A stretch of 64,000 nt of DNA from CAIKLP01 sp965279595 (GTDB lineage Bacteria > Bacteroidota > Bacteroidia > Sphingobacteriales > Sphingobacteriaceae): contig OZ257246.1 of the NCBI GenBank assembly GCA_965279595.1, positions 496,001-560,000 on the forward strand, written 5' to 3'. Made by a program: the position numbers and the translations under genes. Below are positions 9,092 to 17,960 of this stretch, in pieces (within the stretch, counting starts at the first letter, position 1; each line of letters starts with the position of its first letter). Below the pieces are notes generated by a model. That model saw only the letters and a program-made list of their open reading frames with translations, was not told the DNA's origin and made no database searches.

Positions 9092-10010
9092 AGTATTTAG
9101 TTGGATAGAAAAAAACTTTGGCAATAAAGCTAAAATTCAAGAAAAGATAATTGTTACTTTCTTGATGCTTTGCAGTGCAATTACTATTTTAATTACCATT
9201 GGTATAATTACTGTCTTAGCAATTGACTCTTTCAAATTTTTTCAAACAGTTTCAATCATTTCATTTTTTACAGATTCGGAATGGACACCATTATTTTATG
9301 AAAAGCATTATGGAATATGGCCTTTGCTAAGTGGCACTTTTATTAGCAGTTTAATAGCAATATGCATAGCTATTCCAATAGGGCTAACCATTGCGGTTTA
9401 TCTGAGTGAATATGCGCCTTCAAAAACAACGTTATACTTAAAACCAATTTTGGAAATTTTAGCTGCTATACCTACTGTTGTGTATGGTTTTTTTGCTTTG
9501 CTTTTTGTAACTCCTTTGCTTCAAAATTTTATACCTAATTTATCAACTTATAATGCATTATCAGCCGGACTAGTTATGGGTATAATGATTATTCCATATG
9601 TTTGTTCTTTGAGTGAAGATGCAATGAGAGCAGTACCAAATTCATTGAGAGAAGCGGCATATGGCTTAGGTTCAACCAAATTTCAAACTTCATTTAAAAT
9701 TGTAATTCCATCGGCAGCATCTGGCATTTCAGTTGCATTTATATTAGCCATTTCTAGAGCAATTGGTGAAACGATGATCGTTGCAATTGCCGCTGGGCAA
9801 GAGCCTCGCTTAAGTTTAAATCCAGCAAATTCAATTGAAACAATTACTACTTATATTATTCAAGTGAGTATGGGTGATATTTCACAAAACTCAATTGAAT
9901 ATAAAACAATTTTCGCTGCTGGTATGACCCTTTTCATTTTTACATTTATATTGAACAATATCAGTTATTGGATCAAACGCAAATACATTAATAAATATGC
10001 TCAACAATAA
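9084..10010 (+). CDS. pstC: Phosphate ABC transporter permease PstC
   Basis: The 308-residue inner-membrane protein has about six hydrophobic segments. The first is near residues 24-48, and a long periplasmic stretch follows. The permease EAA loop is REAAYGLGSTKFQT near residues 190-203, contacting PstB. It is the first of the paired permeases. It overlaps pstS by 8 bp and pstA by 14 bp. Confidence 0.94.
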   Translation: MNKVFSWIEKNFGNKAKIQEKIIVTFLMLCSAITILITIGIITVLAIDSFKFFQTVSIISFFTDSEWTPLFYEKHYGIWPLLSGTFISSLIAICIAIPIGLTIAVYLSEYAPSKTTLYLKPILEILAAIPTVVYGFFALLFVTPLLQNFIPNLSTYNALSAGLVMGIMIIPYVCSLSEDAMRAVPNSLREAAYGLGSTKFQTSFKIVIPSAASGISVAFILAISRAIGETMIVAIAAGQEPRLSLNPANSIETITTYIIQVSMGDISQNSIEYKTIFAAGMTLFIFTFILNNISYWIKRKYINKYAQQ

Positions 10011-10866
10011 TAGCAATAGGATAAACAATTGGATAGACAAAGCATTTAAGATTTTTGCTATGTCATGTACTTTGTTTGCGTTATTGATTTTGGGTGTTTT
10101 GCTTTTAGATATATTAAACAAAGGTTTGCATCGAATAAACTTGGGTTTTCTTTTTAATTTACCATCAAGATTTCCAGAGCAATCTGGGATTTTTACTGCG
10201 ATTGCTGGAATGGTTAGTTTATTAGCTTTAACTATTGTAATAGCAGTACCTATTGGCATTGGGGCTGGAATCTATTTAGAAGAATACGGGAGTAACAAAA
10301 ACAGATTTGCAAGAATTATAGAAATCAATATTGCAAATTTAGCTGGAGTTCCTTCTGTCATTTATGGAATACTTGGCTTAGAATTATTTGTCCGTTTAGG
10401 AAATTTAGGAAATAGCATTTTATCAGGAGCATTAACATTAGCATTACTTATATTACCAATTGTAATTGTGTCAACTAGAGAAGCGATTCGATCCGTTTCA
10501 AATAGCATAAGAGAAGCATCAATGGCAATGGGAGCAACTCGTTGGCAAACAATTTGGAAAGTAGTATTGCCTTCAGCTTTTGGTGGAATAATTACAGGAA
10601 TTATTTTGGCAATTTCAAGAGCCATTGGTGAAACCGCGCCTTTAATTGTTGTTGGAGCATTGCTATATGTTCCATTTTTACCAGAAGGGATATTTGATCA
10701 ATATACTGTTTTACCTATCCAAATTTTTCATTGGGTAAGTAGGCCCCAACAAGGTTTTGTTGATAATGCAGCTGCAGGTATAATTGTACTATTGATATTT
10801 ACTTTTATTTTAAATGGCTTGGCTATTTATTTAAGAAACAAATGGTATAAAAAAGTTAAACTATAA
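9997..10866 (+). CDS. pstA: Phosphate ABC transporter permease PstA
   Basis: The 289-residue protein has six predicted membrane segments and the EAA loop REASMAMGATRWQT near residue 172. The following IGETAPLIVVGA is characteristic of PstA. It forms the channel with PstC. The chosen ATG lies inside the end of pstC. This short overlapping start gives about 15 polar residues before TM1, which fits the family. Confidence 0.94.
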   Translation: MLNNNSNRINNWIDKAFKIFAMSCTLFALLILGVLLLDILNKGLHRINLGFLFNLPSRFPEQSGIFTAIAGMVSLLALTIVIAVPIGIGAGIYLEEYGSNKNRFARIIEINIANLAGVPSVIYGILGLELFVRLGNLGNSILSGALTLALLILPIVIVSTREAIRSVSNSIREASMAMGATRWQTIWKVVLPSAFGGIITGIILAISRAIGETAPLIVVGALLYVPFLPEGIFDQYTVLPIQIFHWVSRPQQGFVDNAAAGIIVLLIFTFILNGLAIYLRNKWYKKVKL

Positions 10867-10874
10867 TAATTAAG

Positions 10875-11627
10875 ATGTATAAACTCGAGACACATCAACT
10901 TTCTGCTTATTATGGCAACTTTCAATCGCTGAAAAATATTTCAGTTGGAATAAGACCGAATACAGTGACATCATTTATTGGTCCATCAGGCTGTGGGAAA
11001 TCAACTATACTAAGATGTTTCAATAGAATGAATGACATCATTCCTTCTTTCAAAATGGAGGGTAATATTACAATTGATGGTAGAGAAATTTATTCAAAGA
11101 AGATAGATGTAATACTGCATAGAAAGAAAGTGGGAATGGTTTTTCAGAAAGCAAATCCATTCCCAATGTCGATATTTGAAAATGTAGCCTATGGTTTAAG
11201 GGTGAATGGGATAAATCATAAAAAATTTTTAACTGAAACAGTAGAAAAATCTTTAGTGCTTGCTGCATTATGGGATGAAGTGAAGGATCAATTAAACAAA
11301 CCAGCCCTACAATTGTCGGGTGGTCAACAACAAAGACTATGCATTGCCAGGGCTTTGGCTGTAGAACCATCAGTATTATTAATGGATGAACCAGCATCAG
11401 CTTTGGATCCAATTTCTACAGCAAAAATTGAAGAACTAATTTATGATTTGAAAAAGAAATACACTATTTTAATTGTTACACATAATATGCAACAAGCTGC
11501 TAGGGTAAGTGACAAAACTGCATTTCTATACATGGGTGAATTAATAGAATATGATGATACTTCCAGAATATTTACTGCACCAAAATTAGAACAAACACAA
11601 AATTATATTACAGGAAGGTTTGGTTGA
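10875..11627 (+). CDS. pstB: Phosphate ABC transporter ATPase
   Basis: The 250-residue ATPase has Walker A GPSGCGKST (about 36-44), the PstB-type RCFNRMND after it, Q-loop VFQKANPFP (about 90), signature LSGGQQQR (about 147) and Walker B VLLMDEPASALDP (about 167). It powers phosphate import by PstCA. The spacing to pstA is 8 bp and to phoU 18 bp. Confidence 0.97.
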   Translation: MYKLETHQLSAYYGNFQSLKNISVGIRPNTVTSFIGPSGCGKSTILRCFNRMNDIIPSFKMEGNITIDGREIYSKKIDVILHRKKVGMVFQKANPFPMSIFENVAYGLRVNGINHKKFLTETVEKSLVLAALWDEVKDQLNKPALQLSGGQQQRLCIARALAVEPSVLLMDEPASALDPISTAKIEELIYDLKKKYTILIVTHNMQQAARVSDKTAFLYMGELIEYDDTSRIFTAPKLEQTQNYITGRFG

Positions 11628-11645
11628 GAATAATAAAAAACAATT

Positions 11646-12323
11646 ATGAATCATTTACACGAAGAATTAAAGAAACTTAAGAAAGACATGGTAGACATGG
11701 CTTCATTAGTGAACAATCAACTTAATAAAAGTGTAAAATCATTGATAAGATTTGACAAGAATTTAGCACGAGAAGTTTTATTCAATGAAAAAAGAGTCAA
11801 TGCATTTGAATTAAAAATAGATAAAGATTGTGAAAACATATTTGCTTTATATACTCCAGTTGCAAATGATTTAAGATTTGTTTTTTCTACTTTAAAAAGC
11901 AATTCTAATTTTGAAAGAATTGGTGACAATGCTGAAGGAATTGCAAAATATGTAATTGAATCTGAGCAATTAATAAATCAAGAAATACTTGAGGTTTTAA
12001 TGATTGAAGAAATGGCCAATTGTATTGAGAAAATGATAAAAACCGTTTGTGAAGCTTATGAAAATGACAATGCAGATTTAGCAAGGAGTATATTTGAAAT
12101 GGATGTGAAGATCAATCAAATTAATAAAAATGCAATTCAATTAGTAATTGATTTAATAAAGAAAGACCCTAGTAAAACTCAAGAATTACTTTACATTTTA
12201 ATCATGATTAGGAAGTTGGAACGTGTTGGAGATTTAGTTACCAATATTGCCGAAGAAATTATTTTTTATGTTGAAGCGAAAATACTTAAACATGGTGCAA
12301 AAACACTGAGAGATTTTAATTAA
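11646..12323 (+). CDS. phoU: Phosphate signalling protein PhoU
   Basis: The 225-residue all-alpha protein has two PhoU repeats. Each carries the metal-binding helix type seen as NFERIGDNAEGIAKY (about 94) and KLERVGDLVTNIAEEI (about 189). PhoU links PstSCAB to the PhoR kinase and represses the Pho response when phosphate is plentiful. It closes the operon. Its stop overlaps the stop of the convergent gene by 4 bp. No histidine kinase follows. Confidence 0.95.
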   Translation: MNHLHEELKKLKKDMVDMASLVNNQLNKSVKSLIRFDKNLAREVLFNEKRVNAFELKIDKDCENIFALYTPVANDLRFVFSTLKSNSNFERIGDNAEGIAKYVIESEQLINQEILEVLMIEEMANCIEKMIKTVCEAYENDNADLARSIFEMDVKINQINKNAIQLVIDLIKKDPSKTQELLYILIMIRKLERVGDLVTNIAEEIIFYVEAKILKHGAKTLRDFN

Positions 12324-12886
12324 TTTAACCTCTTACTAATATTTTCTTCCACTTTTTTATAAAATTGAATTGGTTTTAAATTTCTCCAAGCAATATCATC
12401 TAGTTCACCGCCAAATAAAATATAATAATCAATATTTGATTTTTTGAATTCATCAATAACATGCTCTCTGAAATTTATTGCAGCAATCCAACCGTCTTCA
12501 ATATCTTGAAACCATTCTTCATAGTAACAATCATCAGAACTATGAAAGTTCAAAATGTTTTCACCAATTAAAATAAATTTTACAATTCCATTTGCCATTA
12601 ACAATTCCAGAATTTCTCTTTTCAAAAACATAATATCATTAGTAATACAATCGTTCCATTCACCAATAAACTCAATGATTGCGTACTGTTTATCATAATC
12701 AACAAAAAGAATTTTTAAGTAGAGGGTTGGCGAACCAAAAAAATCCCATTGTGGATGTATATAAAAATTATAAATGGTTTCGGAAAATTCAAACTCGCTA
12801 TATTCTTTTCCATAAAATGGCGATAAATTATCTTCAGATGAAATATAATCATCACGCCATTTAAAAAAAGGTTCTATGTCATGCAT
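12320..12886 (-). CDS. Conserved hypothetical protein, acidic and aromatic-rich
   Basis: The 188-residue protein lacks a signal peptide or membrane segment, so it is likely cytoplasmic. It is rich in Asp, Glu, Trp, Tyr and Phe, beginning MHDIEPFFKWRDDY with SPFYGKEYSEF after it. I recall similar proteins of unknown function in Bacteroidota but no assigned domain. It ends convergently on phoU with overlapping stops, and starts 48 bp downstream of the murQ stop on the same strand, with a weak terminator between. No function is proposed. Confidence 0.7.
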   Translation of the reverse strand: MHDIEPFFKWRDDYISSEDNLSPFYGKEYSEFEFSETIYNFYIHPQWDFFGSPTLYLKILFVDYDKQYAIIEFIGEWNDCITNDIMFLKREILELLMANGIVKFILIGENILNFHSSDDCYYEEWFQDIEDGWIAAINFREHVIDEFKKSNIDYYILFGGELDDIAWRNLKPIQFYKKVEENISKRLN

Positions 12887-12898
12887 AATTTAATATAA

Positions 12899-12921
12899 AT
12901 AAAAACACTTGTTTTAAAGTG
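12899..12921 (-). terminator. Weak intrinsic terminator after murQ
   Basis: On the minus strand the hairpin CACTT/AAGTG (12921-12906, loop of 6) is followed by TTTTTATTTAT. The stem is only 5-6 bp, so it may be leaky and allow read-through into the next gene. Confidence 0.45.
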
Positions 12922-12934
12922 CTTATTAAAAATT

Positions 12935-13744
12935 TTATTTGTTTTTATACCCTTCTAAAACATTTCTTACATTTCCAAATTCAATCAACAATTCTTTAGC
13001 AACATCTTCGGCAACTTTTAATTCATCCATAATCATTTTTACAGCCCTATCAATTAATTTATTATTTGACAATTGCATGTCTACCATTTTATTCCCTTTC
13101 ACCTTGCCCAGTTTAATCATGATAGAAGTGGAAATCATATTTAACACCATTTTTTGTGCAGTACCAGATTTAAGACGTGTACTACCAGTTACAAATTCAG
13201 GACCAACTAAAACTTCCACAGGAAATTTTGCTTCACGTGCTACTAAAGAATTAGCATTACAAACAATTGCACCTGTTAATATATCATGTTCATTAGCCCT
13301 TTTCAAACCTCCAATTACATAAGGTGTTGAACCAGAAGCAGCGATCCCTATTACTGAATCCATTTTATTAATATGATATGCTTTTAAGTCTATCCAGGCT
13401 TGATCCAAATTATCTTCTGCAAACTCAACAGCTTTTCTTATCGCCATATCACCACCAGCTATAATTCCAATTACAACACCATGATCAACACCAAAGGTTG
13501 GAGGGATCTCAGAGGCGTCAACAACTCCTAACCTTCCACTAGTTCCTGCACCAATGTAAAATAACCTACCACCCAATTTCATCCTTTCAATTATTGGATT
13601 CACCAAATTTTCAATCGACGGCAATACGTCTTTTATTACAAGAGCGACTTTTCTATCCTCGGTATTGATATCGGTAATCAATTCGAAAACAGATTTGTTT
13701 TCCAAATCATTATAAAGAGAAGATTCTTCTGTTAATTTTTTCAT
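12935..13744 (-). CDS. murQ: N-acetylmuramic acid 6-phosphate etherase
   Basis: The 269-residue SIS-domain protein has the MurQ signature GAGTSGRLGVVDASEIPPTF near residues 65-84 and the second phosphosugar loop AASGSTPYVIG near 134. It cleaves the lactyl ether of MurNAc-6-P to GlcNAc-6-P and lactate in peptidoglycan recycling. It overlaps the kinase gene upstream by 4 bp, so the two are cotranscribed and probably act in one recycling route. Confidence 0.95.
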   Translation of the reverse strand: MKKLTEESSLYNDLENKSVFELITDINTEDRKVALVIKDVLPSIENLVNPIIERMKLGGRLFYIGAGTSGRLGVVDASEIPPTFGVDHGVVIGIIAGGDMAIRKAVEFAEDNLDQAWIDLKAYHINKMDSVIGIAASGSTPYVIGGLKRANEHDILTGAIVCNANSLVAREAKFPVEVLVGPEFVTGSTRLKSGTAQKMVLNMISTSIMIKLGKVKGNKMVDMQLSNNKLIDRAVKMIMDELKVAEDVAKELLIEFGNVRNVLEGYKNK

Positions 13745-14583
13745 TGTTGATGATAACTAATTAATCCATCAATAGGATCTTGAATAACTTTTCCAATTTT
13801 ACAGCCATTGATTTTTGCAACTTCTTTTAATTGATTTTGAAATACAAATGCAACAGAGCCTATAGCATTAATAACATGTTGCTGCACATTGGTATATTTT
13901 AAAATATGATTTTCAAAAAAATCTTGGAAACAACCTTTTACTAATTCATTTACAAAAGGATGCTGAATATGATTCAATAAAAACTTTGTATGCGAACCTA
14001 AGTATGCATTTGCAGTATTACTTTGATAAACTTTATGGAATATTTCTTCTACGCTTTCATTGTTCTCCAATTTAAAAGCATCCATTAATTCTATCGGTGC
14101 TGTTTCATAAAGAAAATGAATTAGCCATTTTTTCCCAATTGCTGAACCCGACCCTTCATCGCCCAAAATAAAGCCTAATGAAAGTACATGATCAGTTATT
14201 TGGGTGCCATCAAATAAACAAGAATTTGATCCTGTACCTAGTATTATTGCTATGCCCGAATTTTTACCACATGCCGCTCGTGCTGCTGCCATTAAATCGT
14301 GATCTACTATTATATTCTCTACAAATGTAAAATGCCTGCTGAATGAATCACTAATCAACTGTTTGTTTTTTAAAGTTGAACAACCTGCACCATAAAAATA
14401 AATTGTATTAATTGGCAATGACTTCGTTTTTAAAAAAAAATCATCCTCTATGATTTCAGAAATTCTAGACTGATTTGTTATAAATGGGTTAATTCCAGGG
14501 CCTTTTAATTCTTGAATTACTTTTCCCTCATGAATTACTACTCCATAAGACTTACTACTTCCACTATCTACAACTAAAATCAT
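13741..14583 (-). CDS. BadF/BadG-type N-acetylglucosamine kinase
   Basis: The 280-residue ASKHA-fold kinase has phosphate-1 loop DSGSSKSYGVVI at residues 6-17, phosphate-2 GTGSNSCLFD near 117 and GDEGSGSAIGKKW near 143. The last is typical of BcrAD/BadF-family GlcNAc kinases, related to human NAGK. The overlap with murQ supports phosphorylation of an amino sugar during cell-wall turnover. Whether the substrate is GlcNAc, MurNAc or another sugar cannot be settled from the sequence. Confidence 0.85.
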   Translation of the reverse strand: MILVVDSGSSKSYGVVIHEGKVIQELKGPGINPFITNQSRISEIIEDDFFLKTKSLPINTIYFYGAGCSTLKNKQLISDSFSRHFTFVENIIVDHDLMAAARAACGKNSGIAIILGTGSNSCLFDGTQITDHVLSLGFILGDEGSGSAIGKKWLIHFLYETAPIELMDAFKLENNESVEEIFHKVYQSNTANAYLGSHTKFLLNHIQHPFVNELVKGCFQDFFENHILKYTNVQQHVINAIGSVAFVFQNQLKEVAKINGCKIGKVIQDPIDGLISYHQQ

Positions 14584-14669
14584 ACATTATTGAAAACACA
14601 AATTAACTATATTCGTTTCGTATTTGAAACAGATAACCCATTTAATCAACATTTAGTTTAAGACATATT

Positions 14670-16265
14670 ATGCAACAAAAACGCAGATTTTACTTTTTAC
14701 AACCGATTTTTTTTGCTGTTGTTTTAATATTGGGTATGTATTTTGGTTTTAAATTTAGTGATGAGATTAGAGAAGCAACTAGAAGTAAATCAGGAAATAA
14801 GTTTGATCAAATACTAAGGTTGATTGACAAAAAATATGTTGATTCAGTTAATTTAAAAGATATTCAAGATCAAACCATCGAAGATTTATTATCAAAATTA
14901 GACCCTCATAGTATTTATATTCCTGCTGAAAATGTTTCAGAAGTAAATGAAACACTTGAAGGAAATTTTGATGGAATTGGGATTGAATTTTTTCTCCTAA
15001 AAGACACTATCTATGTTGTTTCTGCTATTTCTGGAGGTCCATCTGAGCAATTAGGAATTCGTTCTGGCGATAAGATTATTAAAATCAATGGCAAACTAAT
15101 GGCAGGAAAGAAAATTAAAAATTCTGATGTGACTTCGAACTTAAGAGGAGAGAGTGGTTCAATAGTAAAAGTAAGTATTTTACGTAAAGGAGTTCAAAAG
15201 TTAATTGATTTTACAATCAAAAGAGGTAAAATACCCCTAAACAGTGTGGATGTATCTTATATGGCTGCCCCGACCATTGGTTATATAAAAATTAACACAT
15301 TTGCGGCAAGTACATATGATGAATTTTATGAATCAATTGCCAAATTAAAATCAGAAGGTTTGCAAAGTTTAATTTTAGATTTAAGGGGAAACCCAGGTGG
15401 CTACCTAACTACTGCAATTATGATTGCGGATGAATTTTTAGGAGATAAAAAATTAATTGTTTACACAATGGGCAATTCATCTCCTAAAAAACAAGAATTC
15501 GCTACATCAGCAGGTAATTTTGAAAAAGGCAAACTAATCGTTATGGTTGATGAGGGTTCAGCTTCTGCAAGTGAAATTGTTTCTGGGGCGGTTCAAGATT
15601 GGGATAGAGGAATAATTGTAGGAAGAAGAAGTTTTGGAAAAGGATTGGTACAAGAACAAGCGAGTTTGCTTGATGGTTCTTCATTACGGTTAACAATTGC
15701 AAGATATTATACACCAACTGGGAGATGCATTCAAAAACCTTATAAAAATGGAGAAGATTATGGTTCAGATATGGTGAATAGGTACTTGCATGGTGAATTA
15801 ACAAATGCTGACAGTATATTAAATAACAAATCAGAGCAATTTAAGACCCCTGGAGGCAAAACAGTGTATGGAGGAGGTGGAATTACACCTGATGTATTTA
15901 TACCGCTGGATACGTCAGATTATTCTGTTTTTTATGGAAGATTGGTTTCAGAAGGGATTTTATCTGAGTTCTGTTATAACTACAGTGATTTAAATAAGGC
16001 TAAATTCCAATCTTTAAAGACTATTAATGACTTTATAAATGGATTTGAAGTTACTAATGAGGTATTTGATCAATTATTGCAATTTGCCAAAAAGAAGGGC
16101 TTGAACTACCAAAATAAAGATTTATCTAAATCTGGGACGTCTATAAAAATTCAATTGAAAGCAATTATTGCTCGCCAATATTTCAAAAATGAGGGATATT
16201 ATAGGATTATGTCAGCACTTGACATGGGTTTACAAAAATCTGTAGAACTACTAAAAGCAAGTTAA
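14670..16265 (+). CDS. S41-family C-terminal processing peptidase
   Basis: The 531-residue protein has an N-terminal membrane anchor or signal (about residues 8-28). A PDZ domain spans about 85-175, and the S41 catalytic domain follows. The catalytic Ser is in DEGSASASEIV near residue 296 and the Lys in RRSFGKGLVQ near 321. Such CtpA/Prc-like proteases trim or degrade envelope proteins. It has an extra C-terminal helical part of about 130 residues after the catalytic domain, common in Bacteroidota. It is divergent from the kinase gene and ends at a bidirectional terminator. Confidence 0.93.
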   Translation: MQQKRRFYFLQPIFFAVVLILGMYFGFKFSDEIREATRSKSGNKFDQILRLIDKKYVDSVNLKDIQDQTIEDLLSKLDPHSIYIPAENVSEVNETLEGNFDGIGIEFFLLKDTIYVVSAISGGPSEQLGIRSGDKIIKINGKLMAGKKIKNSDVTSNLRGESGSIVKVSILRKGVQKLIDFTIKRGKIPLNSVDVSYMAAPTIGYIKINTFAASTYDEFYESIAKLKSEGLQSLILDLRGNPGGYLTTAIMIADEFLGDKKLIVYTMGNSSPKKQEFATSAGNFEKGKLIVMVDEGSASASEIVSGAVQDWDRGIIVGRRSFGKGLVQEQASLLDGSSLRLTIARYYTPTGRCIQKPYKNGEDYGSDMVNRYLHGELTNADSILNNKSEQFKTPGGKTVYGGGGITPDVFIPLDTSDYSVFYGRLVSEGILSEFCYNYSDLNKAKFQSLKTINDFINGFEVTNEVFDQLLQFAKKKGLNYQNKDLSKSGTSIKIQLKAIIARQYFKNEGYYRIMSALDMGLQKSVELLKAS

Positions 16266-16297
16266 AATATAGATATTCTTAAATTTTAGGCATAAAA

Positions 16298-16326
16298 AAA
16301 AGCCTCTCGTTACCACGGAGGCTTTT
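16298..16326. terminator. Bidirectional intrinsic terminator
   Basis: AAAAGCCTC (16298-16306) pairs with GAGGCTTTT (16318-16326) around an 11-nt loop, with A-runs on one side and a T-run on the other. It serves the S41 peptidase gene (plus) and the small lipoprotein gene (minus), which converge here. Confidence 0.85.
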
Positions 16327-16344
16327 AATCTCTTCTGGTGAAGA

Positions 16345-16554
16345 CTACTTTGTAGCAGACGTATCTGATGCTGTAGAATCCATAGCAGCTGAATCAGCAG
16401 CCATAGAAGCAGCGTTAGAAATTGAGTCAGCTTGAGCGGCAGCGATTGAATCAGCCATTGCTTTTTCTTTAGCAGCTTTTTGCTCAGAACTTTCACCACA
16501 TGCTACGAATCCAAAGATTCCAGCAGCTAATAATAATACTAATACTTTTTTCAT
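16345..16554 (-). CDS. Small Ala/Ser/Asp-rich lipoprotein
   Basis: The 69-residue protein has a clear lipoprotein signal (MKKVLVLLLAAGIFGFVAC, Cys 19). The mature part is about 50 residues and almost entirely Ala, Ser, Asp, Met, Thr and Glu, with repeating ADS/AAS units, so it is probably disordered or a coiled helix. A good promoter (16610-16582) precedes it and a strong terminator follows, so it is a stand-alone transcript. Abundant small lipoproteins of this style occur in Bacteroidota. No function is known to me. Confidence 0.75.
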   Translation of the reverse strand: MKKVLVLLLAAGIFGFVACGESSEQKAAKEKAMADSIAAAQADSISNAASMAADSAAMDSTASDTSATK

Positions 16555-16581
16555 TTTCTATAATAAGATTTTAAAACGCAG

Positions 16582-16610
16582 CAAAGGTAAAACAAATTTG
16601 TAAATTCAAA
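16582..16610 (-). promoter_or_regulatory. Promoter of the small lipoprotein gene
   Basis: On the minus strand TTTG (16610-16607) is followed after 17 bp by TACCTTTG (16589-16582), an exact match to TAnnTTTG. The predicted start leaves a leader of about 20 nt. Confidence 0.65.
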
Positions 16611-16640
16611 GTACTTTTTTAAAATAATTCAAACTATTTT

Positions 16641-17942
16641 TTACTTCTGTCTGAAATAAACTGCTATAGGGACCCCTGAGAAGTCGAAATTGGCTCTAAT
16701 TTGATTTTCAATATATCTTCTATAAGGCTCACGAATATACTGAGGTAAGTTACAAAAGAAGGCAAAAGCTGGAGATGAACCCGGAATTTGAGTAACATAT
16801 TTAATCTTAATGTATTTACCTTTTACACTTGGTGGAGGATATCTTTCTATCACTTCTAGCATCACTTCATTTAATTTTGAAGTAGGTATTCTTTTATTTT
16901 TATTGATATAAACTTCGTTGGCCGTTTCAATGGCTTTAAATATTCTTTGTTTGTTGATTGCTGAAGTAAAAATAATAGGGACATCTACAAATGGCGCAAT
17001 TTTTTCCTTGATTTTCTCTTCAAAAGCTTTACTTGTTTTTTGATCTTTTTCAACTAAATCCCATTTATTCACCAAAATCACCACTCCTTTTCGGTTCTTT
17101 TCAATCAAATTAAAAATATTGATGTCTTGAGATTCTATACCCTCCATGGCATCAATCATCAAAATACAAATATCAGCAGCTTCAAGCGCCTTAATTGTAC
17201 GCATAACGGAATAGAATTCAAGGTTCTCGTTCACCTTTGTTTTTTTCCTAAGTCCTGCAGTATCAATTAACATGAAATCATGTCCAAATTGATTATAGTG
17301 AATTTCAATCGAATCGCGGGTAGTACCAGCAATTGGAGTAACAATATTTCTTTCTTTACCTAATAAGGCATTTACGATTGAAGATTTTCCTACATTAGGT
17401 CTTCCTAAGAAAGTATATTTTGGCAAGGCATTTTCAACGAATTCTACTTCTTCAAAATAAGAAACTACTTTGTCAAGCAACTCCCCTGTTCCACTACCGG
17501 TCATTGAAGAAATACAGAAAGGCTCACCTAATCCGAAACTGTAAAATACTGCTGATTCATTTATTAAATTGTTATTGTCAACTTTATTAGCAACTACGCA
17601 AACGGGTTTGTTTGATTTTCTTAATATTCCAGCAATTTCATCATCAAGATCAGTAATACCAGTAGTTACATCTACCATAAATACCAAAACTGATGCTTCT
17701 TCAATTGCAATCAACACTTGTTCACGGATTGCAACTTCAAACAAATCTTCTGAATGAGCTACATATCCACCTGTGTCAATAATGGTGAATTTTTTCCCAA
17801 TCCATTCAGCCGTTTCATAATGACGATCACGAGTAACCCCACTTAAATCATCTACAATTGCCTTTCTTGATTCGCACAAGCGATTGAAAAGCGTTGATTT
17901 CCCTACATTGGGCCTACCTATAATCGCTACTATATTACTCAT
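16641..17942 (-). CDS. der: Ribosome biogenesis GTPase Der (EngA)
   Basis: The 433-residue protein has two tandem GTPase domains and a C-terminal KH-like domain. The first P-loop is GRPNVGKSTLF at residue 8 with NKVD near 118. The second is GRPNVGKSSIV near residue 181 with DTAGLRKK near 228 and NKWD near 294. Der acts in 50S assembly. It starts 18 bp after the era stop, so the two GTPase genes form an operon. Confidence 0.97.
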   Translation of the reverse strand: MSNIVAIIGRPNVGKSTLFNRLCESRKAIVDDLSGVTRDRHYETAEWIGKKFTIIDTGGYVAHSEDLFEVAIREQVLIAIEEASVLVFMVDVTTGITDLDDEIAGILRKSNKPVCVVANKVDNNNLINESAVFYSFGLGEPFCISSMTGSGTGELLDKVVSYFEEVEFVENALPKYTFLGRPNVGKSSIVNALLGKERNIVTPIAGTTRDSIEIHYNQFGHDFMLIDTAGLRKKTKVNENLEFYSVMRTIKALEAADICILMIDAMEGIESQDINIFNLIEKNRKGVVILVNKWDLVEKDQKTSKAFEEKIKEKIAPFVDVPIIFTSAINKQRIFKAIETANEVYINKNKRIPTSKLNEVMLEVIERYPPPSVKGKYIKIKYVTQIPGSSPAFAFFCNLPQYIREPYRRYIENQIRANFDFSGVPIAVYFRQK

Positions 17943-17960
17943 AATTTCTACTTCTTAATT

